DNA from: Chloroflexota bacterium
GTDB lineage: Bacteria > Chloroflexota > Anaerolineae > 4572-78
NCBI GenBank assembly: GCA_024278725.1
Contig: JAJRSQ010000227.1
Span: forward strand, 1 to 5,689
Direction: 5' to 3'
Length of the DNA: 5,689 nt
Shown here piece after piece: positions 1-4,341 of this stretch; within the stretch, counting starts at the first letter, position 1; every line of letters starts with the position of its first letter. A program made the translations under genes and the position numbers. The notes under the pieces were generated by a model. That model ran no database searches, was not told where the DNA came from, and saw nothing but the letters and a program-made list of their open reading frames with translations.

Positions 1-1
1 C

Positions 2-1447
2 AAACGGGTGGCGAAAAACAGCGTCGCGCCGATGGTGCTGGCGTTGCTCAACCGGTTGATTGATTTCGCCTTCGCCCTGCTGATGTTGCGTATCCTCGCC
101 CCGGAGGGCGTGGGGCGGTACGCCTTCGCCGTGTCGCTGGTCGTCCTTTTTGAAATCCTGACCCGTTTCGGGCTGGGGACGTTGCTCACCCGCGAAGTGG
201 CGCGCAATCACGCGGATGGCAATCGGTATTTGCTGAATGTGGTGCAGTTGCGGGCGGTGCTGTGGCTCATCGCCGTGCCGCTCATCGGGGGCGTGCTGGC
301 GCTCTATTTCATCACCGGCAATCTGACGCCGGACGTGGTGTGGACGGTGGCGCTTTTTGTGCTGGGGATGTTCCTCAGCAACATTGCCGACGCGCTGACT
401 GCGCTGTTTTACGCTTATGAGCAGGCGGAATATCCGGCGTTCATTGCGACCATCACCACCGTGACGCGGGTTTCGCTGGGCGCGCTGGCGCTGCTCATCG
501 GCTGGGGGATTGTGGGGCTGGCGGGCGTGTCGATGGTCGGTAACCTGGTGTCGGTGCTGGTGTTGGGGGCGATTTTCTGGCGGAAAATTTTCCATCCCCG
601 GTTGGAGCGGGATACCGGCTTGCAGCGGAAAATGATGTCGGAAAGTTTGCCGCTGATGATAAACCATCTCCTTTCCACCGTCTTTTTCCGCATTGATGTC
701 TTCATCCTCAAGCCCACCTGGGGCGATGACGCAGTGGGCTATTATAATGCGGCATATAAATATATTGATGGAATCAATATCATTCCGCAGTATTTCACCC
801 TGGCAATTTTCCCGCTGATGAGCCGGTACGCCAGCGGCTCGCGCGATTCGCTGGTGCGGGCGTACATTCTTTCGCTGCGGCTGCTGGAAATGCTGGCGAT
901 TCCGCTGGCGGTCGGCACGCCGTTCATCGCCCGCGAGTTGATTCTTCTTTTGGGCGGGCAGGAATATCTGCCCCATTCGATGATTGCCCTGCAATTGCTG
1001 ATTTGGTTTCTGCCCTTCAGCTTCATCAATCAGGTGACTCAATATGTGCTGATTGCGATTGACCAGCAGCGATTTTTGACCAAAGCCTTCATCATCGGCG
1101 TGACCTTCAACGTGGTGGCGAATTTGATTCTGGTGCCGAAATACGGCTATCGCGCAGCGGCAATCACCACCATTTTGTCCGAATGGTCGCTGCTCATCCC
1201 GTTTTATTATTCCGTGCGGAAGAATCTGACGGTTGTGCCGTGGTTCGACGTGGTGTGGCGACCGGCGGTCGCTGCCGCGGCGATGGGTGCGGTGATGTGG
1301 GCGCTCTTCGGCGGTAACCACCTGCTGATGCTGGTTGCCGGCGGGGCGGTATATATCGGCGTGCTGTCGGCGGTCGGCGGTTTCCGCCAGCCGGATATGT
1401 CGCTGATATGGTCGGCACTGCCGCTGGGTCGGCTGCGGAGGGGGTAG
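2..1447 (+). CDS. Wzx/MATE-like oligosaccharide flippase, 5' partial
   Basis: Likely an integral-membrane flippase of the polysaccharide-exporter branch of the MATE/MOP superfamily (RfbX/Wzx-like), which moves lipid-linked sugar units across the cytoplasmic membrane. The 479 residues counted from a GTG at 8 form about 12-14 hydrophobic segments separated by short basic loops. The N-terminal pattern is typical of the family: NRLIDFAFALLMLRILAPEG, then G-R-Y-A-F-A and a TREVAR loop after the second helix (about residues 60-66). The frame is open to the window edge (codons AAA CGG before the GTG) and no Shine-Dalgarno is visible, so the true start is probably upstream. The stop is TAG at 1445-1447. 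It is GC-rich (44 of 60 bases at 241-300), unlike the PIN module. Substrate cannot be told. A different MOP-family exporter is the main alternative. Confidence 0.88.
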   Translation, partial: KRVAKNSVAPMVLALLNRLIDFAFALLMLRILAPEGVGRYAFAVSLVVLFEILTRFGLGTLLTREVARNHADGNRYLLNVVQLRAVLWLIAVPLIGGVLALYFITGNLTPDVVWTVALFVLGMFLSNIADALTALFYAYEQAEYPAFIATITTVTRVSLGALALLIGWGIVGLAGVSMVGNLVSVLVLGAIFWRKIFHPRLERDTGLQRKMMSESLPLMINHLLSTVFFRIDVFILKPTWGDDAVGYYNAAYKYIDGINIIPQYFTLAIFPLMSRYASGSRDSLVRAYILSLRLLEMLAIPLAVGTPFIARELILLLGGQEYLPHSMIALQLLIWFLPFSFINQVTQYVLIAIDQQRFLTKAFIIGVTFNVVANLILVPKYGYRAAAITTILSEWSLLIPFYYSVRKNLTVVPWFDVVWRPAVAAAAMGAVMWALFGGNHLLMLVAGGAVYIGVLSAVGGFRQPDMSLIWSALPLGRLRRG

Positions 1448-1513
1448 AACGCAGGTAGCGCAGATTCACAGAGAAACGCAGGTTTAAATTTTTATCTGCG
1501 AAAATCTGCGTTC
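1447..1513. repeat. Nested inverted repeat of CGCAG units
   Basis: Two nested inverted pairs start at the flippase stop codon. The outer pair is GAACGCAG (1447-1454) with CTGCGTTC (1506-1513). The inner pair is CGCAGAT (1459-1465) with ATCTGCG (1494-1500). The left arm also repeats CGCAG directly (1450, 1459, 1477). RNA from here could fold into an interrupted stem with a 28-nt loop. No T-run follows, so it is a poor intrinsic terminator. It resembles a dispersed intergenic repeat, but only one copy is visible here. Confidence 0.6.
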
Positions 1514-1591
1514 GATTTCCTTCGTCAGCAGATAGTCCCCGCCCTGGAAATTTTGCACGTTATCCCCCTTAAAATCGAAAAATGAGTTGTG
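1484..1591 (-). pseudogene. Possible 3' remnant of a radical SAM gene (tail copy 1)
   Basis: The minus strand has 35 open codons between an in-frame TAG (1592-1594) and TAA (1484-1486). They contain KGDNVQNFQGGDYLLTKE. The stretch G-G-D-Y-L-L-T-K-E lines up with S-G-E-Y-L-L-A-G-E at the C-terminus of the intact radical SAM protein (3479-4303) and with the remnant at 2558-2814. Over the nine aligned codons I count 22 of 27 identical bases. No start codon or upstream domain remains. It is seen as a short open stretch with tail similarity; that it is a decayed paralogue is inference. Chance similarity is possible because the match is short. Confidence 0.4.
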
Positions 1592-1614
1592 CTATGAGCG
1601 TTTTTGTGTCTTTC

Positions 1615-1694
1615 CCCGAATAACAATATTTTCTTTTATTATAGTAAATAAAATAAAATTAACAACAACTTTTTGCTATTTCATTGTTTTCGGG
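1615..1694. repeat. 12-bp inverted repeat bounding an AT-rich block
   Basis: CCCGAATAACAAT (1615-1627) is complementary to ATTGTTTTCGGG (1683-1694) with a single unpaired T at 1621. The 55 bases between the arms are almost all A and T, in contrast to the GC-rich flippase. The block lies directly upstream of the unknown gene at 1756, so it may hold an UP-type promoter element, an operator, or the ends of a small inserted element. No flanking target duplication is evident. Confidence 0.5.
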
Positions 1695-1700
1695 TAAGTT
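1673..1700 (+). promoter_or_regulatory. Weak candidate sigma-70-like promoter for the unknown gene
   Basis: TTGCTA (1673-1678) and TAAGTT (1695-1700) are separated by 16 bases and follow a long AT-rich tract that could act as an UP element. The -10 matches consensus at only three of six positions, so this is the best candidate in the gap rather than a firm call. It would give a leader of about 50 nt before the ATG at 1756. Confidence 0.22.
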
Positions 1701-1742
1701 ATCTGCCGAACTATGAAAAACTTAGTGCGGAAGTAGACCGCG

Positions 1743-1748
1743 AAGGAG
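1743..1748 (+). promoter_or_regulatory. Shine-Dalgarno AAGGAG
   Basis: AAGGAG lies seven bases before the ATG at 1756. It is the strongest ribosome binding site in the window and fixes that ATG as the start of the 225-residue gene. Confidence 0.8.
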
Positions 1749-1755
1749 ACGCGAA

Positions 1756-2433
1756 ATGGCTAATGTTGTAGTGAAAGAGAACCATCTTACGTTCGGGGGT
1801 GTGCGTTATTTCAGAGGGCAGGCTGAAGAGGTCGAACTTGGCAGTATCGGCGAAAAACGAACCCCGATTACCGGTCAGAATTACCTTGAGGTCAAAGACA
1901 GAATTCCTCCCCGCAAGTTTGATGCGGTTAAATCCACCGTCGTGGATATTGATTTCTCCAGAACGTCATCAAGTGCGTTTGATACGGCGGTTTCCGTCAT
2001 TGTCAAAGGCGTTCCGGTCAATTTTTCCGGTGCGGCAACTTTCAATAAGCTACGATCCGGTGAGTTGAAGCTGGTAAAATTCAGCGTTTCAAACAATGAA
2101 ATGAAGCGCGCGGCGAACAACTCCCCCCGCCGGCTGAACGACCTCATCAATTGGGGTAATGATGCTCGAATTGCGCATCAGGTGTTTGTGGTGATGGAAG
2201 CTTCATTGGCTAATAGCTTTGACAATAATGCCACGGTGGACCTCTCGGTGGGGACGGACGGGCTTGAGGGAACAGTGAGCGGCAATATGAAGACCGGCGG
2301 CGCGACAACGGTTCAAATATCTGAAGGCACCGGTTTCGCCTATCTGCTGGCGAAGATTGACTGGGACGCAAGGCAGAAAAAGAACAGAACGCGGATTGTT
2401 GACCTCGACGACGACCAATGGGGTGTCAACTGA
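1756..2433 (+). CDS. Hypothetical protein, 225 aa, no recognised family
   Basis: I do not recognise this protein. It has no signal peptide, no membrane segment and no cysteine pairs, so it is probably cytoplasmic and soluble. Alternating hydrophobic/polar stretches (about residues 60-115 and 155-200) suggest a beta-rich fold. A conserved-looking middle segment runs NWGNDARIAHQVFVVMEASL (about 132-151). The second half is rich in T, S and G (GLEGTVSGNMKTGGATTVQI), and the C-terminus is acidic (DLDDDQW near the end). The coding evidence is good: strong ribosome binding site, normal codon composition, and its own terminator at 2501-2535. It is therefore a stand-alone transcription unit. It is less GC-rich than the flippase (27 of 60 bases at 1921-1980) and sits between two minus-strand tail fragments, which suggests acquired cargo. 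A structural, regulatory or toxin-related role are all open. Confidence 0.85.
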   Translation: MANVVVKENHLTFGGVRYFRGQAEEVELGSIGEKRTPITGQNYLEVKDRIPPRKFDAVKSTVVDIDFSRTSSSAFDTAVSVIVKGVPVNFSGAATFNKLRSGELKLVKFSVSNNEMKRAANNSPRRLNDLINWGNDARIAHQVFVVMEASLANSFDNNATVDLSVGTDGLEGTVSGNMKTGGATTVQISEGTGFAYLLAKIDWDARQKKNRTRIVDLDDDQWGVN

Positions 2434-2500
2434 TATTTGTGCGCGCCGGATAGCGCCTTGAACTGACGTTCAGGCTCGTCAAACCGACTTTTGGCTTATA

Positions 2501-2535
2501 GCGGCGGCAGGATGATTTCCTGTCGTCGCTTTTTT
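2501..2535 (+). terminator. Intrinsic terminator
   Basis: GCGGCGGCAGGA (2501-2512) pairs with TCCTGTCGTCGC (2518-2529) across a TGATT loop. The RNA stem has 12 pairs, two of them G-U, and six T's follow immediately (2530-2535). It lies 67 bases after the stop of the unknown gene and reads in its direction. It separates that gene from the PIN module. Confidence 0.85.
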
Positions 2536-2557
2536 GTCCAGCGCGAGCCGTCGGCGC

Positions 2558-2598
2558 TTCCCCCGCCAGCAGATACTCCCCACTGATGGTTCCATCGC
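2558..2598. repeat. 41-bp direct repeat, left copy
   Basis: Same sequence and orientation as 3500-3540, with one difference (A at 2582, G at 3524). Similarity stops on the left at TTCCCCC, which is the GAA glutamate codon on the minus strand, in both copies. The two copies bracket the MITE and the PIN module at a spacing of 942 bases. Confidence 0.9.
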
Positions 2599-2601
2599 CA
2601 G

Positions 2602-2789
2602 GGCTGTTGCAAAGTCGCTTGACAAACAATACTTTGCGCAGGAAATGTAGGGGCACGCTGCAGCGTGCCCCTACAGCGCCACCGATTTTCGTTAAAACCG
2701 GAAGAAAATGCGTAAGAGCGGCTCGCAAATCGCCCCTGCGGCATGAAATCATGAAAACCGGCAACCTTAAAATTTACTTTGCAACAGCC
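2602..2789. mobile_element. MITE-like element, 188 bp, 14-bp perfect terminal inverted repeats
   Basis: The left end GGCTGTTGCAAAGT (2602-2615) is the exact reverse complement of the right end ACTTTGCAACAGCC (2776-2789). The flanks carry a 13-bp direct repeat ATGGTTCCATCGC at 2586-2598 and 2790-2802; three extra bases (CAG, 2599-2601) lie between the left copy and the left end. No transposase is encoded; the short open frames across it are not convincing. The CTGTTGCAAA core also occurs at IS26-type (IS6 family) ends, while a 13-bp duplication is long for that family and closer to what IS4-type elements make, so the parent transposase is unresolved. A 30-bp palindrome lies inside. Confidence 0.75.
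2646..2675. repeat. 30-bp perfect palindrome
   Basis: The two halves TGTAGGGGCACGCTG and CAGCGTGCCCCTACA are perfect reverse complements with no spacer, centred between 2660 and 2661. It can form a cruciform or a strong RNA hairpin. It resembles the GTAGGGGC...GCCCCTAC palindromes scattered through cyanobacterial and Chloroflexota genomes. No T-run follows on either strand, so it is not a standard terminator. It is nested inside the MITE-like element. Confidence 0.9.
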
Positions 2790-2810
2790 ATGGTTCCATC
2801 GCTGAAAAGG

Positions 2811-2839
2811 TTTATAAAATAGTTGAAATATGATATACT
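2811..2839 (+). promoter_or_regulatory. Candidate promoter for the PIN module, possibly leaderless
   Basis: TTTATA (2811-2816) and TATACT (2834-2839) are spaced by 17 bases. Transcription would start about seven bases later, at or next to the ATG at 2846. No Shine-Dalgarno precedes that ATG, which fits a leaderless mRNA. The -35 falls at the edge of the radical SAM tail remnant. Prediction from sequence only. Confidence 0.4.
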
Positions 2840-2845
2840 CTCATT

Positions 2846-3295
2846 ATGAAAATCTATCTTGACACGTGCTGTTTGCAGCGTCCATTAGACAGCAAAAATC
2901 AGTTGCGTATTATATTAGAGGCTGATGCGATATTGGGTATCATTGAATTATGTGATGCCGGTAAATTGCAATTGCTGTCATCGACGGTGTTGTTGTATGA
3001 AACACAGCAAAACCCGAAAAAAGTACGGCGACTATTTGGATTAACTGTACTGGCTAATGCCGAAAAGTTTGTTGTTTTCGACAAACAAATTGAGCAGAGA
3101 GCAAGGTTGATTGAGGGATATAGTATAAAGCCGTTGGATGCATTGCATTTAGCTTCGGCAGATGTAGGTGGCGCAGATTACTTTTGCACCTGCGACGACA
3201 AATTTTTAAAGCGTGCGAAAAACGTTGTTGATTTGAAAGTTCGTGTTGTGTCCCCACTCGAATTAGTTGAGGAATTGAATGATGATGAACATTGA
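2846..3295 (+). CDS. PIN-domain ribonuclease, VapC-like toxin
   Basis: A PIN-domain protein of 149 residues, the usual length for a VapC-type toxin. These are Mg-dependent endoribonucleases that cut RNA in the cytoplasm and are held inactive by a partner antitoxin. The four acidic positions expected of the fold are present: D6 in MKIYLDTCCLQRP, E52 in LLYETQQNP, D98 in KPLDALHLASA, and D117 in TCDDKFLKRA, so catalysis looks intact. The ATG at 2846 is chosen because it gives the canonical N-terminal strand with the first Asp; there is no Shine-Dalgarno. The gene overlaps the following small gene by a few bases, the usual mark of a toxin-antitoxin pair, though here the toxin comes first. It is visibly AT-richer than its neighbours (24 of 60 G+C at 2941-3000), suggesting transfer. 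A PIN enzyme outside toxin-antitoxin systems is the alternative. Confidence 0.85.
   Translation: MKIYLDTCCLQRPLDSKNQLRIILEADAILGIIELCDAGKLQLLSSTVLLYETQQNPKKVRRLFGLTVLANAEKFVVFDKQIEQRARLIEGYSIKPLDALHLASADVGGADYFCTCDDKFLKRAKNVVDLKVRVVSPLELVEELNDDEH
3269..3274 (+). promoter_or_regulatory. Shine-Dalgarno GAGGAA inside the PIN gene
   Basis: GAGGAA lies in the last codons of the PIN gene and precedes three consecutive in-frame ATGs at 3279, 3282 and 3285 with spacings of 4, 7 and 10 bases. The second ATG has the best spacing. The arrangement implies translational coupling of the small gene to the PIN gene. Confidence 0.6.
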
Positions 3296-3497
3296 AACAA
3301 AACCTTTGGCTGAAATTACAGAGGAAGCCATTAATATACTTTTTCAAAAATTGGGCGCAGTGAATACAGTTCGATTTTTGAACCAGTTTACCACCGGCTA
3401 TGGAAACTATACCAAGGAGCGTGACGCTTTATTTGGGCGTATGACGCTGGACGAAATTATCGCTGACATCAAACGAAATTACACGGATGTAGAATAA
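3282..3497 (+). CDS. Small protein, probable antitoxin partner of the PIN gene
   Basis: A 71-residue soluble protein (72 if the ATG at 3279 is used). It is mostly helical by composition, with a central segment of hydrophobic and aromatic residues: KLGAVNTVRFLNQF, then YGNYTKERDALFGRMTLDEI. Small proteins with a VRFL-QF...YTKER pattern are, to my knowledge, found beside PIN genes and are usually left as hypothetical. I see no clear ribbon-helix-helix or AbrB DNA-binding motif, so operator binding is uncertain. It overlaps the PIN stop codon and has its own Shine-Dalgarno, giving a toxin-first order. Its 3' end overlaps the convergent radical SAM gene by 19 bases (3479-3497), and the 41-bp repeat starts three bases after its stop. 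The role as antitoxin is inferred from position, size and coupling. Confidence 0.7.
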   Translation: MMNIETKPLAEITEEAINILFQKLGAVNTVRFLNQFTTGYGNYTKERDALFGRMTLDEIIADIKRNYTDVE

Positions 3498-4303
3498 ATT
3501 TCCCCCGCCAGCAGATACTCCCCGCTGATGGTTCCATCGCTGAACAGATTGAGCGCGCGGGTGCTGGTTTCCCGGAAATTCCACACGGTCACTTCCATTC
3601 CCCTGAAATTGAATACCGGATTGTTACGAAAATAGCGCACGGGCGTTTCGCCGGGCAGGACGTCCCACGCCCGCGTATCGCCGAAGAGCCGCCGCAACGC
3701 CACCCGCCGCACGCCGATGGCGGCACAGCGCGCCAGAAATGCGTCCATCTGTCCGATGGTGTGTTCGTTGATGATGGCGGAGATTTTCACCGGCACAGTG
3801 GCGCGGCGCAGAATTTCGGGCAGGTTCGCCATTCTTTTCACGCCGGTGATTTTTCGGTGGGTGGCGGGGTCGAAAGATGAAAACGAAATCGTCGCACGGT
3901 CGTATTGGTTGAACACATCCATTTTGTTGAGCGCCAGCAGTCCATTGGTGTGCAGAGAGATGTGGATATTCGATAATTTTGCGCGTAACCATCGAAGTAG
4001 CTCCCCCTCAAACCAATACAATTGCGGGTCAGTGCGCGTGCCGGTGAAAGTGATTTCGGTGATATTGTGCGCGCGGATGAGCGCAAGGAAGGTGTCGAAA
4101 TTGCGCGGGGGAAACTCACGCAGGTTATCGGGTGTGCGGGCGGGGTCGATGTGCTGCCCGATGCAGAACGGACAGCGCATATTGCAGTTGCCGCCGAAAA
4201 GAATGTTGGCGAAGTCGAAATTAAGTTCACTGTTTATGGTTTCAGGTTTCAAGTTTAGTCTTCTCTTATCTAAAATTGTAGAGCAACAGGAAGTATTGCG
4301 CAT
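3479..4303 (-). CDS. Radical SAM domain protein, function unknown
   Basis: Radical SAM enzyme of 274 residues. The 4Fe-4S/SAM motif is CNMRCPFC (C40, C44, C47) after NILFGG. Later strands are visible as EITFTGTRTDPQLY (about 83-96), ISLHTNGLL (115-123) and ATISFSSFD (137-145). The place usually held by a GGE motif reads T-G-T-R-T-D-P. There is no auxiliary cysteine cluster at the C-terminus. The ATG at 4303 has no Shine-Dalgarno and the first ~28 codons run through degenerate heptamer repeats; a TTG at codon 18 (4252-4250) after AAGAGAAGA is an alternative start. The last seven residues (IYSTSV plus stop) are read from DNA antisense to the small gene, so the original C-terminus was probably replaced. 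It lies 30 bases downstream of the HemN-like gene on the same strand, so an operon is likely. Substrate unknown. Confidence 0.85.
   Translation of the reverse strand: MRNTSCCSTILDKRRLNLKPETINSELNFDFANILFGGNCNMRCPFCIGQHIDPARTPDNLREFPPRNFDTFLALIRAHNITEITFTGTRTDPQLYWFEGELLRWLRAKLSNIHISLHTNGLLALNKMDVFNQYDRATISFSSFDPATHRKITGVKRMANLPEILRRATVPVKISAIINEHTIGQMDAFLARCAAIGVRRVALRRLFGDTRAWDVLPGETPVRYFRNNPVFNFRGMEVTVWNFRETSTRALNLFSDGTISGEYLLAGEIYSTSV
3500..3540. repeat. 41-bp direct repeat, right copy (inside the radical SAM gene)
   Basis: Direct copy of 2558-2598 with one mismatch. On the minus strand it encodes DGTISGEYLLAGE near the C-terminus of the radical SAM protein. It begins three bases after the stop of the small gene, marking the right edge of the PIN module. 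Confidence 0.9.
4222..4256. repeat. Degenerate heptamer tandem repeat, five units
   Basis: On the plus strand five consecutive seven-base units read TAAGTTC, ACTGTTT, ATGGTTT, CAGGTTT, CAAGTTT, sharing an xxxGTTT core. This resembles the short tandem heptamer repeats known from intergenic DNA of cyanobacteria and some other phyla. It overlaps the predicted N-terminus of the radical SAM protein (N-L-K-P-E-T-I-N-S-E-L-N). Confidence 0.5.
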
Positions 4304-4341
4304 TGCGTGATTTTACGTAGCACGTAATACGATTTACGCAA
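4293..4341. repeat. Second degenerate heptamer tract between the radical SAM genes
   Basis: On the minus strand seven consecutive seven-base units read TTGCGTA, AATCGTA, TTACGTG, CTACGTA, AAATCAC, GCAATGC, GCAATAC. The first four share an xxxCGTA-like core. Within it TTACGT (4313-4318) and ACGTAA (4322-4327) form a 6-bp inverted repeat with a 3-base spacer. The tract covers the HemN-like stop codon, the 30-bp gap and the ATG at 4303. Confidence 0.4.

Larger units (their letters stand above)
2558..2814 (-). pseudogene. Radical SAM 3' tail remnant (copy 2), split by a MITE
   Basis: On the minus strand, bases 2814-2790 encode NLFSDGT and bases 2598-2558 encode DGTISGEYLLAGE. Together they rebuild the tail found near the C-terminus of the intact radical SAM protein. 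The 2558-2598 part matches 3500-3540 at 40 of 41 bases. The 2790-2806 part matches 3528-3544 exactly, and weaker similarity continues to about 2814. The two parts overlap by 13 bases (ATGGTTCCATCGC), the likely duplication made when the element at 2602-2789 inserted. The rest of the gene is absent, so this is a fragment of about 55 bases, not a functional gene. Confidence 0.7.

Noticed and set aside
1194..1469. Minus-strand open frame rich in R and P at the end of the flippase
   Set aside because: Low-complexity composition typical of the reverse of GC-rich membrane-protein DNA; no start signal.
2586..2822. Plus-strand open frame of 78 codons and minus-strand frames (2426-2764, 2496-2744) across the MITE region
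   Set aside because: They run through the palindrome, terminal repeats and the tail remnant, have no ribosome binding sites and no coherent protein signature. The only meaningful peptide within them is the radical SAM tail.
1484..3540. Integron-like cassette array (gene plus repeated site)
   Set aside because: The gene-repeat-gene-repeat order is suggestive, but I see no attC-type core sites (GTTRRRY/RYYYAAC pairs) and no integrase. The repeat is explained by a coding tail of the radical SAM gene.
3717..4310. Plus-strand open frame of 197 codons opposite the radical SAM gene
   Set aside because: It is the antisense shadow of a gene with a clear CxxxCxxC motif, and its translation lacks domain features.
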